Shown: positions 50,826 through 59,810 of the stretch, piece by piece
Numbering within the stretch: position 1 is the stretch's first letter
Layout of the letters: each line of letters opens with the position of its first letter
Origin: Actinomycetota bacterium
Lineage (GTDB): Bacteria > Actinomycetota > Acidimicrobiia > Acidimicrobiales > Ilumatobacteraceae
Length of the DNA stretch: 64,000 bases
Reading direction: 5' to 3'
Assembly (NCBI GenBank): GCA_009702045.1
Contig: WLIV01000002.1
Coordinates: 1 to 64,000, forward strand
Notes under the pieces: model-generated
Database searches by the model: none
Seen by the model: only the letters and a program-made list of their open reading frames with translations
What the model was told of the DNA's origin: nothing
Translations under genes and position numbers: made by a program

Positions 50826-53800
50826 TCAGGCGCTGGAGGAGACTCGCTCGACAACGACCTTCGACGAGCCGCCCGGCTGCATCGTGACGCCCAGCAGACT
50901 GTCGCCTGCCTCCATCGTGCGCTTCTGGTGACTGACGATCAGCAGTTGCGCCTCGAGGCGGAACTCGTGGATCAGGCCCAGGAAGCGGTGCAGGTTCACG
51001 TCGTCGAGGGCGGCCTCGACTTCGTCCATCACGTAGAACGGCGACGGGCGGCTGCGGAACACGGCGAACAGGAACGCCAACGCCGTGAGGCTGCGCTCGC
51101 CACCGGACAGCAGCGATAACTTCTTCACGTTCTTGCCGCTGGGCTTGGCCTCGACCTCGATACCTGTGTTCAGCAGGTCGTCGGGGTTGGTGAGGACCAG
51201 CCTGCCCACGCCGCCAGGGAACAACGTGGCGAACAGGCTGGTGAAGTGAGTGGACACATCGGCGAAGGCCGAGGAGAACACGGTCTGGATCTCGAGGTCG
51301 ACGGCTTTGATGACGCGCATCAGGTCGCGGCGGGTGTTGCGCACGTCCTCGAGCTGCTCTTCCAGGAACTTGTGACGCGCCTGCAGCTCGTTGAACTCCT
51401 CCAGCGCCAGCGGGTTGATAGCACCCATCAGCCGGAGTTCACGTTCGAGATCGCGCACCCGAGCGGCCGGGTTGGTTCCCTCGGGCACTTCGGGCTGTTG
51501 CGCCTGCTCGGCGTACTCGGGTTCCAGGTCGTGGTCGCGGCGCAGTGCCTCGACGGCACCTTCGAGACGCATGCGCACCTCGGCCTCGTCGATCTCCACG
51601 CGGCGGCTGCGCTCGCGGTTCTCGTCGAGTTCCTTCTCCGCCGCCGCACGGCGACGACGCAGACCCTCGAGTCGCTGGGCCACCGCCCGCACCTCATCGC
51701 TCTGACGGCGACGGATCTCGAGCAGTTCGTTGTGGCGCACTTCCACCGAATGACGGTGCAGATCGACCAGCGCCGCCAGACGCTCGACCGCTTGCAGGCT
51801 GCGCTCGACGGCCTCGCGACGTTGCGCCGCTTCAGCGCGGGCGGCGGTGTCGGCCTCCAATCGGCGCTCGGTCTCAACCAGGCGGCGTTCGAGGAATGCT
51901 TGGCGTTCGTGGAGGCCGGCGTTGCGCACCTCGAGATCCTTGCGGCGCCCGTTGAGGATCGCGGCCTGCGCATCGAGGCGGGCGCGGGCCTCGCCGCGAG
52001 CCTTGGCGGCCTCGGCCTCCGCGGCCTCGTCGGCCTCGAGCGCCGGCACCAATGACTCAAGTTCGGTGATGCGGGTTCGCTCGCGTTCGGTTCGCTCCTC
52101 GGCATCGCCCAAGCCACGCTCGAGCGTCTCGGTCTCGGCCTGCGCATCGCGGCGCTCGGACTGCGAACGGGCGAGCGCCTCGCTGTTGGCGGTGAAGCCG
52201 GCATCGTGCGCATCGAGCTTGCGGGTCAGTTCGTTCTCGTGCTGACGGGCCGCCTGTAGTTCTGCCTTCGCCCCGGCGAGCGCCGTGTCGCGCTGGGCGA
52301 GTTCGGCTGCAGCGGCGGCGGATCGCTCCTGCGCCTCCTCCAGTGCTGCTGCCGTGGCACCGCCACCGATCGCGCCGATCCGCCAGCCGGAGGGGCCAAA
52401 GCGGCCGCCGTCGGAGGTGACCACGACCGCCGCCGGGTTGGCCAGTGCGACATCGAGGGCGGCTTCCCATCCGGCGACGCGCACAGCGCTACCGAGCACA
52501 GCATCGAGCAGCGCAGGCACGCCGTCATGACGGCTGCGCACATGCGGGCGCACCGCCTCGCCACCCGAGGGTGCGTTGTTGGTCAGGCCGGCACGCGAGC
52601 CGAGTGCCAGCACCGCACCGTGCACGTTGCTGGCCTGCAACGACTGCAGCGCGCGCCGCCCGGTGTCGGGACTGGCGACGACGACGGCCTGCAACGCTTC
52701 ACCCAGCGCCGCCTCGACCGCAGACTCCCAGCCTTCATCGATCTCGATCAGGTCGAGCAGCGTGCCCAGCACACCGTCGACACCTGCCAGATGCTCTGCA
52801 CCGGCGCGTGCACGGGCACCTTCCAGCGCCTGGTTCAGCGCCTCGGCACGGGCCTTCCAACGTGAGGCTTCCTCTGCGGTCTCTTGGCGGGAGGCGACCA
52901 GCGAATCGTGTGCTGCGTCGGCAGCGATGCGACGCGCCTCGGCTGCCTCGACATCGGCGACCAGTGCGGCCTCCGCGGCCTGCGCGGTGTCGCACTCGGT
53001 GCGCAACCGCTCGCACTCACCCTCGAGGCGCTCGGCCTTCTGGCGCAGTGACTCGACACGTGCCCGCTGGCGACGCAGTTCGCTGTCTGCCCGTTCCAGG
53101 CTGGTGCGCATGCTGCGCAGTTCGCCACGCACCTCCGCTGCCGCGCTGGCAGCAGACGTGCTGTTGGAGATGCCCTCGATCGAGGCCATCGTCTCTCGGC
53201 GCTGCTCGGCGAAAGTGCCCTCCTCGCCAGCGAGTGTCTCTGCCTCGGGACCGACGGCAGCCAGGTCGGCCTCCACGCTCGCCAACTCATCACGCAGGCG
53301 CTGCGCCTCACCTTCGAGGTTGGCGACGACACCGGAGTCCATCAGCTGACCACGGTCGCGCTCCATCGAGCGGCGCCGCTCGACCAGCACCGCAGCGATG
53401 CCGCGGGCACGTTCACGCAACTGTTCGACACGCACCATCTCATCGCTGAGGTCGGTGTCGCCACGGGCGGTCAGTTCCGCCTCGGCAGCCAACACACCTG
53501 TGTCGAGCACGGCCAGTTCGGTGCGCAGTTCCTGCTCGCTGGCAGCAAGTGTGATCCGTTCGCCGGCGAGCGCGGTGAGGCGCAAGCGTTGCGACGAGAT
53601 CTCGCGACCGGCGAGGAAGATCTTCAGTGCGTTCAACTCGGCGACGAGGTCGCCGTGGCGGCGGGCAGCGTCGGCCTGACGCTCGAGCGGGCGCAGTTGG
53701 CGGCGGACCTCACGAAGCAGATCCTGGACACGCAGCAGGCTGGCCTCGGTGGCGTCGAGGCGACGCTCGGCCTTCTCCTTGCGGCGGCGGTACTTCAGCA

Positions 53801-54299
53801 CGCCGGCCGCTTCTTCGATGATGCCGCGACGATCCTCCGGGCGGGCGTTCAGCACTGCATCGATCTGCCCCTGGCTGACGATGACGTGCTGCTGACGGCC
53901 GACACCGGCATCGCTGAGCAGTTCCTGCACATCGAGCAGGCGGCAGTTGACGCCGTTGATCGCGTACTCGCTCTCACCTGTGCGGAACAGCGTGCGCGAG
54001 ACCGTGACCTCGGTGAACTCGATCGGCAGCAGCCCCGCCGAGTTGTCGAGCGTGAGCGTGACCTCGGCGCGGCCGAGCGCCGGACGCTTGGCCGTACCGG
54101 CGAAGATGACATCGTCCATCTTCTGGCTGCGCACCGCACTGGGCGCCTGGGCACCCAGCACCCAGGCAATCGCATCGACCACATTCGACTTGCCCGACCC
54201 GTTCGGGCCGACGACGACAGTGACGCCCGGCTCCAGTTGGAGCGTGGTGGCGTCGGCGAACGACTTGAAACCTTTGAGGGTGAGCGACTTCAGGAACAC
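50826..54299 (-). CDS. smc: Chromosome segregation ATPase SMC
   Basis: A 1,157-residue SMC. The N-terminal P-loop GPNGSGKSNVVDAIAWVLG is near residues 32-50. Long coiled coils rich in Glu/Arg/Ala are interrupted by the hinge (about residues 500-650, GVDGVLGTLLDLIEID onward), and the C-terminal LSGGERSLTALAFLFA is followed by the Walker B YVMDEVEAALDD. With ScpA/ScpB (not in this window) it would load at parS and organise the chromosome. GTG 54299 start; a TAGGGT hexamer ends 9 nt upstream. Confidence 0.96.
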   Translation of the reverse strand: MFLKSLTLKGFKSFADATTLQLEPGVTVVVGPNGSGKSNVVDAIAWVLGAQAPSAVRSQKMDDVIFAGTAKRPALGRAEVTLTLDNSAGLLPIEFTEVTVSRTLFRTGESEYAINGVNCRLLDVQELLSDAGVGRQQHVIVSQGQIDAVLNARPEDRRGIIEEAAGVLKYRRRKEKAERRLDATEASLLRVQDLLREVRRQLRPLERQADAARRHGDLVAELNALKIFLAGREISSQRLRLTALAGERITLAASEQELRTELAVLDTGVLAAEAELTARGDTDLSDEMVRVEQLRERARGIAAVLVERRRSMERDRGQLMDSGVVANLEGEAQRLRDELASVEADLAAVGPEAETLAGEEGTFAEQRRETMASIEGISNSTSAASAAAEVRGELRSMRTSLERADSELRRQRARVESLRQKAERLEGECERLRTECDTAQAAEAALVADVEAAEARRIAADAAHDSLVASRQETAEEASRWKARAEALNQALEGARARAGAEHLAGVDGVLGTLLDLIEIDEGWESAVEAALGEALQAVVVASPDTGRRALQSLQASNVHGAVLALGSRAGLTNNAPSGGEAVRPHVRSRHDGVPALLDAVLGSAVRVAGWEAALDVALANPAAVVVTSDGGRFGPSGWRIGAIGGGATAAALEEAQERSAAAAAELAQRDTALAGAKAELQAARQHENELTRKLDAHDAGFTANSEALARSQSERRDAQAETETLERGLGDAEERTERERTRITELESLVPALEADEAAEAEAAKARGEARARLDAQAAILNGRRKDLEVRNAGLHERQAFLERRLVETERRLEADTAARAEAAQRREAVERSLQAVERLAALVDLHRHSVEVRHNELLEIRRRQSDEVRAVAQRLEGLRRRRAAAEKELDENRERSRRVEIDEAEVRMRLEGAVEALRRDHDLEPEYAEQAQQPEVPEGTNPAARVRDLERELRLMGAINPLALEEFNELQARHKFLEEQLEDVRNTRRDLMRVIKAVDLEIQTVFSSAFADVSTHFTSLFATLFPGGVGRLVLTNPDDLLNTGIEVEAKPSGKNVKKLSLLSGGERSLTALAFLFAVFRSRPSPFYVMDEVEAALDDVNLHRFLGLIHEFRLEAQLLIVSHQKRTMEAGDSLLGVTMQPGGSSKVVVERVSSSA

Positions 54300-54362
54300 G
54301 GTGGAACGACCCTAGTGGCCGCGACCGGAGCCTCCCAACAGGCTCGGCCGCGCTCCCCGGTT

Positions 54363-54436
54363 TCTGGGCAGGATTCTTCCCACTTCGGCTTCCGGGAAGG
54401 ATTCGTCTCGGTTTCCGGGACTGATTCACGCCCAGA
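54363..54436 (+). repeat. 74-bp three-unit intergenic element, copy 2
   Basis: Same architecture as 4216-4288 (reversed): terminal TCTGGGC/GCCCAGA, and three degenerate ~24-bp units beginning CGGTTTCTGGG (54358), CGGCTTCCGGG (54385) and CGGTTTCCGGG (54409), each carrying a GATTC core. Lies between mutM and smc, both minus-strand. Confidence 0.8.
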
Positions 54437-54469
54437 TCCAGGGGGCGAACCCCAGTCGTCCAGCGCCGG

Positions 54470-55312
54470 TTACTGCTGGCAGCGGGGGCAGAAGTGGGTG
54501 CCGCGGCCGCCGAAGGTGACCTTGCGGATATCCGCCTTGCCGCACGAGATGCACCGCTGACCAGCGCGGTCGTAGACCCGGTGTGACAGCTGGAACCAAC
54601 CGGCCACACCGTCGACGCCGACGTACTGAGTGTCGGCCAGCGTGCTGCCACCGGCCTCGATCGCGTCGCCTAGCACCTGGAGGATCGCGGCGTGCAGCTT
54701 GGTGACCTCGCGAGGTGTCACGCGATCCGACGGCCGGTCGTGACGCACACCGGCCAGATGCAGGCTCTCATCGCAGTAGATGTTGCCGATCCCGGCGATC
54801 ACGTGCTGATCCAGCAGCAGCGCCTTTACCTGGCGCGACCGGCTGCGCAACAGCGCAGCCAACTGGGCACGGGACAACCCGTCGGCGATCGGATCGACAC
54901 CCATCTTCGCCAACTCAGGCATCTGCTGCGCCACATGGGTCGGGTCGAACACCACGACCTCACCGAACGTGCGCGGGTCGATGAACCACAGTTCCTGGGC
55001 AGGCTCGCCCGACAGGTGCATCACCACATGCGTGTGCGGCGGGCGCTCCTCCCCCGCTGCGGCCACCAACAGACGGCCGCTCATCCGCAGGTGCATCATC
55101 AGCTCGTCACCCGTGTCGAGCGGGCACAGCAGGTACTTCCCGCGCCGCTCGACCGACAGGATCGTCGCCCCGGTGAGTCCGTCGATCAACGCCTGTTTCG
55201 ATGTGCGGCGAACGGTGCGCTCACGGCCAACTTCGACGCGCTCGATACGCCGCCCAGCCACCTGCGCCTGCAGACCGCGGCGCACGGTCTCCACCTCGGG
55301 AAGTTCGGGCAT
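54470..55312 (-). CDS. mutM: Formamidopyrimidine-DNA glycosylase MutM/Fpg
   Basis: A 280-residue bifunctional glycosylase/AP lyase removing 8-oxoguanine. MPELPEVETVRRG gives the catalytic N-terminal Pro and Glu. VERRGKYLL supplies the conserved Lys, GIGNIYCDESLHLA the helix-two-turn-helix, and the C-terminal zinc finger has CISCG ... FCPRCQQ. Between rnc and smc in the conserved Gram-positive order rnc-mutM-smc-ftsY. Confidence 0.95.
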   Translation of the reverse strand: MPELPEVETVRRGLQAQVAGRRIERVEVGRERTVRRTSKQALIDGLTGATILSVERRGKYLLCPLDTGDELMMHLRMSGRLLVAAAGEERPPHTHVVMHLSGEPAQELWFIDPRTFGEVVVFDPTHVAQQMPELAKMGVDPIADGLSRAQLAALLRSRSRQVKALLLDQHVIAGIGNIYCDESLHLAGVRHDRPSDRVTPREVTKLHAAILQVLGDAIEAGGSTLADTQYVGVDGVAGWFQLSHRVYDRAGQRCISCGKADIRKVTFGGRGTHFCPRCQQ

Positions 55313-55324
55313 GGGACTGAGCCG

Positions 55325-56026
55325 TCAGCCTGCCGGCGTGTTCGACAGCGCCATCCAGGCCTGCTCGGCGGCAGCCTGCTCGGCGATTTTCTTCGAACGA
55401 CCCTCACCCTTGCCAAGTGTGTCGCCATCGACGATCACCGTGGCGAAGAACTGCTTCTGGTGGTCGGGGCCAGACTCGCTGAGCACGTACACCGGTGCGC
55501 TGTCGTACACCCGAGCAGTCAGTTCCTGCAGCACGGTCTTGTAGTCGAGTCGGTCGAGCCGCAGCGCGGCGCTCGTCATGCGATGGGCGACCAACCGTTC
55601 GACAAGTGCAAAAGCCGCCGCAGTGCCACCGTCGAGGTACACCGCGCCCAGTACGGCTTCGAGGGCATCGCTGAGGATCGACGGCTTGGTGCGCCCGCCC
55701 GCAGCATCCTCACCCTTGCCCAGCAGCAGACATTCGCCGATACCGATCTCCAGCGCGATCTCGGCCAACGTCGAGGCGTTGACGACGCTCTTGCGCAGGT
55801 CGGTGAGCTTTCCCTCGGCGAGCTCTTCGTGACGGCCGTAGGCGATGTCGGCCACCACCCATCCGAGCACTGCGTCGCCGAGAAACTCGAGCCGTTCATT
55901 GCTGGGCTGCCCGCCCACCTCGGCGCACCAACTGCGATGCGCGAAGGCGCGTCGCAGCAACGCTGGATCCTTGAACTCGTAGCCGAGGCGCCGCCGGAAC
56001 TCGGTGAGATCGGGTTCGGGCCGCAC
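55325..56026 (-). CDS. rnc: Ribonuclease III
   Basis: A 233-residue double-strand-specific RNase. The RNase III domain signature ERLEFLGDAVLGWVVAD and the second acidic patch ILSDALEAVLGAVYLDGG provide catalytic Asp/Glu. The C-terminal dsRNA-binding domain has DYKTVLQELTA and GEGRSKKIAEQAAAEQAW. GTG 56026 starts 7 nt after the acpP stop; earlier in-frame starts overlap acpP. Processes rRNA and other structured transcripts. Confidence 0.95.
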   Translation of the reverse strand: MRPEPDLTEFRRRLGYEFKDPALLRRAFAHRSWCAEVGGQPSNERLEFLGDAVLGWVVADIAYGRHEELAEGKLTDLRKSVVNASTLAEIALEIGIGECLLLGKGEDAAGGRTKPSILSDALEAVLGAVYLDGGTAAAFALVERLVAHRMTSAALRLDRLDYKTVLQELTARVYDSAPVYVLSESGPDHQKQFFATVIVDGDTLGKGEGRSKKIAEQAAAEQAWMALSNTPAG

Positions 56027-56033
56027 CGAAATG

Positions 56034-56330
56034 TCAGTTGCCCTTGACGCGCTCGAACACGTAGTCGACCGCATCGCGCACGGTCTTCAGATCGACGAGG
56101 TCTTCGTCCTCGATGCGGAAGCCGACCGAGCGCTCGGCAAGGTCTTCCTCGAGCGCCTCAACGAGCTCGATCAGCGCGAGAGAATCGGCATCGAGGTCGT
56201 CGGCGAACGACTGACCTTCGGAGATGGTGGTGGGATCGATCTCGAGGATGTCGGCCAAGTTGGCGCGGACGATCTCGAACACGCCTTCGCGGTCGAGAGG
56301 GCCCTGTTCGACATGGGTTTCAGCAGGCAC
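56034..56330 (-). CDS. acpP: Acyl carrier protein
   Basis: A 98-residue small acidic four-helix carrier. FADDLDADSLALIELVEALE contains the phosphopantetheine-attachment serine (DSL, Ser50). GTG 56330 with GGAG upstream is chosen; a longer version from TTG 56348 is less likely. In order plsX-acpP-rnc. Carries acyl chains for fatty-acid and phospholipid synthesis; no fab genes are adjacent, so an alternative acyl-carrier role cannot be excluded. Confidence 0.9.
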   Translation of the reverse strand: MPAETHVEQGPLDREGVFEIVRANLADILEIDPTTISEGQSFADDLDADSLALIELVEALEEDLAERSVGFRIEDEDLVDLKTVRDAVDYVFERVKGN

Positions 56331-56381
56331 TGCGGTACTCCGGAACAAGTGGTGCCACGATGTGTGGCAAGCGGAGCAAGG

Positions 56382-57353
56382 TTACTCGCCCGTGGCGAAA
56401 GCTGCCGTGATCTCGTCGACGAGGCCACTGCGGGCCATCTCATCGGCCAGTTTGATCGCGTTGAGCATCGCCTTCTCGCCAGACGAACCGTGGCTGATGA
56501 TGCAGATGCCGTCGACACCCAAGAGCACGGCCCCGCCATAGGTGTCGGGGCTGATCTCCGCGTGCAGCGGTAGCAGCGCCGGCAACAACGCGTCGGCATG
56601 CTCCTTGTAGTGCGGCTCGCTGGCAAACGCGGTGAGCAAGGCGTTGAACAACGTCTTCAGCCCACCCTCCAGCGTCTTCAAGGCGACGTTGCCAGTGAAG
56701 CCGTCAGTGACGATGACGTCGGCCGTCTTCAACATCAGGTCGCGACCCTCGACGTTGCCGATGAAGTCGATCCCTGGGGTGTTGGACAGCAGCTCGAACG
56801 CTTCCTTGCGCAACGAGTCGCCCTTCCCGGGCTCTTCGCCGATCGACAGCAGCCCAACCTTGGGGACCGCCACACCGAAACGGTGACGCGCGTAAATACT
56901 GCCCATGCGGGCGAACTGACCCAACCACTCGACCTGCACCTCGGCGTTGGCGCCGGAGTCGAGCAGGATGTTGGGGTGCATCCCCGGCACGGGGATGACG
57001 GTGGCGATCGCCGGACGGTTGACGCCACGGATACGACCCATGCGCAGCAACGCCGACGCCATCGTGGCACCCGTGTTGCCCGCCGAGACCATTGCCCCGG
57101 CTTTGCCATCGCGCACCGCCTCGGCGGCGCGAACGAGTGAGGAGTCCTTCTTGCGGCGGACGCCCTGCGCCGCGTCGTCATCCATGGCGATGACTTCGGA
57201 CGCGTGGATCAGGGGAAGGTCGCCACAGCCGTCGAGCCCTTCGGGCCCGACAAGTACCACGGAGATGCCCAGTGCAGCGGCGGCGTGGGCGCCGGCGAGG
57301 ATCTCGCCCGGTGCCTTGTCGCCGCCCATCGCATCAAGAGCGACCGGCAGCAT
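56382..57353 (-). CDS. plsX: Phosphate acyltransferase PlsX
   Basis: A 323-residue enzyme making acyl-phosphate from acyl-ACP for phospholipid synthesis. LPVALDAMGGDKAPGEILAG, VSAGNTGATMASALLRMGR, GANAEVQVEWLGQFARMG and VTDGFTGNVALKTLEG are the family blocks. ATG 57353 with GAGGCGAAG upstream. 14 nt after rpmF in the conserved order rpmF-plsX-acpP. Confidence 0.95.
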   Translation of the reverse strand: MLPVALDAMGGDKAPGEILAGAHAAAALGISVVLVGPEGLDGCGDLPLIHASEVIAMDDDAAQGVRRKKDSSLVRAAEAVRDGKAGAMVSAGNTGATMASALLRMGRIRGVNRPAIATVIPVPGMHPNILLDSGANAEVQVEWLGQFARMGSIYARHRFGVAVPKVGLLSIGEEPGKGDSLRKEAFELLSNTPGIDFIGNVEGRDLMLKTADVIVTDGFTGNVALKTLEGGLKTLFNALLTAFASEPHYKEHADALLPALLPLHAEISPDTYGGAVLLGVDGICIISHGSSGEKAMLNAIKLADEMARSGLVDEITAAFATGE

Positions 57354-57367
57354 GACTTCGCCTCGGC

Positions 57368-57547
57368 TCAGCCGACTTCGACAGCGACGCGGTCCTTGTA
57401 CCAGCCACAGCTGGGGCAGACCGTGTGCGGCAGCTTGGCGGCCGCACAACGCGGGCACACACTGCGCGACGGGGCGCCGAGTTTCCAGGCGCCAGCACGG
57501 TGGCTGCGCGTCTTCGACTTCGACTTCTTCTTCTTGGGAACAGCCAT
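57368..57547 (-). CDS. rpmF: 50S ribosomal protein L32
   Basis: A 59-residue protein: MAVPKKKKSKSKTRSHRAGA, then the zinc-binding CPRC and CPSCGWYKDR. All four cysteines are kept, so it is the Zn-containing (C+) paralogue. DUF177 gene lies immediately upstream, the usual coupling. Confidence 0.96.
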   Translation of the reverse strand: MAVPKKKKSKSKTRSHRAGAWKLGAPSRSVCPRCAAAKLPHTVCPSCGWYKDRVAVEVG

Positions 57548-57633
57548 GTTGACTCCCGGAGTTGGCGGAGGGACGCTCCCTCGGCACACGAGCTATGAGA
57601 GGTTAGCGGCGAGCACCGGTCGGTTGCTACCTG

Positions 57634-58152
57634 TCAATCGGGTGGCAGCAGGTCTTTCAGTCCGGCGAGCCCATCCCAGCGCTGATCGCTGGGGGGTGCC
57701 GCGCACGCGCACGGATCCTCGTTGCGGTTGGTGCCGCACGTAGGGCACAGTCCGGCGCAGTCGGGGCGGCACAACGGCGTACTCGGCGTGTCCAGCAGCA
57801 CAATCTCGCGCACTACCGGCTGCAGGTTGAGTTGGTCGCCCTCCAGCTCGAACGCCTCGGGATCGGTGAGCGTGCGCTGATACAACTCGCGCACCTCACA
57901 CTCCAGGATGCCCCCGGTCTCCACCAGGCAGCGCCGACAGGTGCCGTGCCACGGGACGAGGAGTCGCCCATCGACGACGATCGCGTCGGACAGCGATTCG
58001 AGGCGTAAATGCACCTCAACGTCGGCACCCTCGGGAAACCGTTCGTCGCCGATGATCTCGAGGTCGGCCAGCGGAACACGCAGGTCGAATCGCTTCTCGG
58101 TACCGGGACGTCGCAGCACCTCGGCCGCATTCACGCGCAAGGCGTTGGCCAT
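57634..58152 (-). CDS. DUF177 (YceD/Duf177) protein
   Basis: A 172-residue member of the YceD family always found before rpmF and linked to 23S rRNA maturation in plants and bacteria. CRRCLVETGG in the middle and a Cys-rich C-terminus (CRPDCAGLCPTCG ... CACAAP) may bind zinc. ATG 58152 is 6 nt from the end of the upstream coiled-coil gene, so they overlap or nearly so. Confidence 0.9.
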   Translation of the reverse strand: MANALRVNAAEVLRRPGTEKRFDLRVPLADLEIIGDERFPEGADVEVHLRLESLSDAIVVDGRLLVPWHGTCRRCLVETGGILECEVRELYQRTLTDPEAFELEGDQLNLQPVVREIVLLDTPSTPLCRPDCAGLCPTCGTNRNEDPCACAAPPSDQRWDGLAGLKDLLPPD

Positions 58153-58157
58153 CGGAC

Positions 58158-58757
58158 TCACCGATCCTGGTCGAAGAAACCCTTTGTGGGGTCGTCGTCC
58201 TCGGCGGCCGGTTCCTCGCGATGCGCACCGATCGCAAGTCGTGAACGACCTGCGTGCACAGTCTTGCTGAGCTTGTCGAGCAGGATCTCGAAGCTGGCCA
58301 GACGCTGATCGAGGAAGTCCTCGGTCTCGTGGTGCAGACGACGGGCGTCGGTCTCGGCGGCCTCGCTGATCTGGCGTGCACGCGACTCGGCGGCGCGCAC
58401 GACCTCTGTGCGCTGCACCATCCGCTCGGCCTGCACACGGGCGGCCTCCAGCAGTTCGTCGGCTTCGCGCCGAGTCTTGGCCACGAACTCCTGACGCTCC
58501 TTGATCATCCAACGCGCCTGACGCATCTCGTCGGGCAGACGATGCAGCGTCTCCTCCAGCAGTTCGATGATCTCGTCGCGATCAATGCGCGGCGACGACG
58601 ACAGCGGCATCGTGGGCGCAGTGGCGATGATGTCGACCGCCCGGCGCAACAACGCCTCGGCGTCACCGACATAGCCGTTGGTGGCACGTACGAACGCGTC
58701 GGAATCCTCGACCCGAGGATCGTCGTACTCTTCGTCGAACTGATCGTCGTACGTCAT
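58158..58757 (-). CDS. DivIVA-like coiled-coil protein
   Basis: A 199-residue acidic, mostly helical protein. N-terminal ~45 residues disordered (MTYDDQFDEEYDDPRVEDSD), then a long coiled coil (about 60-160, EMRQARWMIKERQEFVAKTR, READELLEAARVQAERM). Actinomycetes have such a conserved protein between coaD and rpmF (in mycobacteria Rv2927c), suggested to relate to wall growth. No catalytic motif. Between coaD (16 nt) and DUF177. Confidence 0.75.
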   Translation of the reverse strand: MTYDDQFDEEYDDPRVEDSDAFVRATNGYVGDAEALLRRAVDIIATAPTMPLSSSPRIDRDEIIELLEETLHRLPDEMRQARWMIKERQEFVAKTRREADELLEAARVQAERMVQRTEVVRAAESRARQISEAAETDARRLHHETEDFLDQRLASFEILLDKLSKTVHAGRSRLAIGAHREEPAAEDDDPTKGFFDQDR

Positions 58758-58773
58758 GAGTTCTCTGCGTCCT

Positions 58774-59265
58774 TCAGCCGTTGCCCTTGGGAGGGAACAG
58801 CTTGGCGAGTTGGGCTACTACCGGCGCCGGCACCAGGGAGGTGACATCGCCACCGTACTGGGCGATTTCGCGGATGAATCGGCTGCTGATGGAGACCAGG
58901 GCCGGCTTGCAGGGCAGGTAGACCGTGCGCACACCACTGACTGCGTGGTTGGTGTGGGCCATCTGCTGCTCGACCTCGAAGTCGCCTCCGGTGCGCAAAC
59001 CCTTGACGATGAACGCCGCCTTGATCTGCTTCACAGCATCAACGGCGAGCCCTTCAAAGGCCTGCACCTTGACGGACGGCAAGTAGGAGATGCTCGCCCG
59101 GATCATCTCCTTGCGCTCCTCCAGGTCGAACATTCCGGTGGACTTGCCGGGGTTGTGCATGACACCAACCACGACCTTGCCGAACAATGCCACCGACTGC
59201 TCGATGACGTCGATGTGCCCCAAGTGGAGCGGGTCGAAACTTCCGGGGTACAGGACAGTGGCCAT
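58774..59265 (-). CDS. coaD: Phosphopantetheine adenylyltransferase CoaD
   Basis: A 163-residue nucleotidyltransferase, the penultimate step of coenzyme A synthesis. MATVLYPGSFDPLHLGHIDV contains the HxGH-type motif (HLGH), with RLRTGGDFEVEQQMAHTN region (here VKGLRTGGDFEVEQQM) and SSRFIREIA at the C-terminus. ATG 59265; 7 nt after rsmD, the usual rsmD-coaD pair. Confidence 0.96.
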   Translation of the reverse strand: MATVLYPGSFDPLHLGHIDVIEQSVALFGKVVVGVMHNPGKSTGMFDLEERKEMIRASISYLPSVKVQAFEGLAVDAVKQIKAAFIVKGLRTGGDFEVEQQMAHTNHAVSGVRTVYLPCKPALVSISSRFIREIAQYGGDVTSLVPAPVVAQLAKLFPPKGNG

Positions 59266-59272
59266 CGGGGGA

Positions 59273-59791
59273 TCAGGATAGCCGTTCGAGCAGCGTGACC
59301 CAGGTGCGGCCGTACCGACGGGCGCGCACTTGGGTGTACCCGGGATGCGCCTCGACGGGATCGTCGGACTCGGCGACCACCATGCCGGCATCGAGTTTGT
59401 CGAGCAGATTGTGCCAACCGTCGAACTCGTAGGGCGGGTCGACGAAGGCGATGTCGACACCGCGCATCGCCGGCACCCACGCCATCACATCGGTGGCATA
59501 CACCGCACAGCGGGCCTCGATGTCGAGCGCAGCGATGTTGCCGCGCAGAGCATTCAGCGCGGAACGGTCGCGCTCGACGAACAGTGCCTTCTCGGCACCA
59601 CGCGACAACGCCTCGATACCCAGCGCCCCGGACCCGGCGTACAGATCGGCGACGACGGCGCCTTCCACCACACCCATGCTGGCCAGCGAGTTGAACACGG
59701 CCTGGCGCACCTTGTCGGTGGTGGGCCGGGTGGTGTTGCCCTCGGGCGTCATCAGTATGCGTCCGCCGAACTCACCCGAAACGACTCTCAT
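59273..59791 (-). CDS. rsmD: 16S rRNA (guanine-966-N2)-methyltransferase RsmD
   Basis: A 172-residue SAM methyltransferase. MRVVSGEFGGRILMTPEGNT, TRPTTDKVRQAVFNSL, the SAM loop DLYAGSGALGIEALSRGA and the catalytic motif DPPYEFDGW (N/DPPY). ATG 59791 is preferred because TAGTCT ends 7 nt upstream. Heads rsmD-coaD. Confidence 0.95.
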   Translation of the reverse strand: MRVVSGEFGGRILMTPEGNTTRPTTDKVRQAVFNSLASMGVVEGAVVADLYAGSGALGIEALSRGAEKALFVERDRSALNALRGNIAALDIEARCAVYATDVMAWVPAMRGVDIAFVDPPYEFDGWHNLLDKLDAGMVVAESDDPVEAHPGYTQVRARRYGRTWVTLLERLS

Positions 59792-59798
59792 TCCGGCC

Positions 59799-59804
59799 AG
59801 ACTA
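59799..59804 (-). promoter_or_regulatory. rsmD -10 hexamer TAGTCT, leaderless start
   Basis: TAGTCT on the minus strand ends 7 nt before rsmD ATG 59791. Confidence 0.45.
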
Positions 59805-59810
59805 GGGGCT

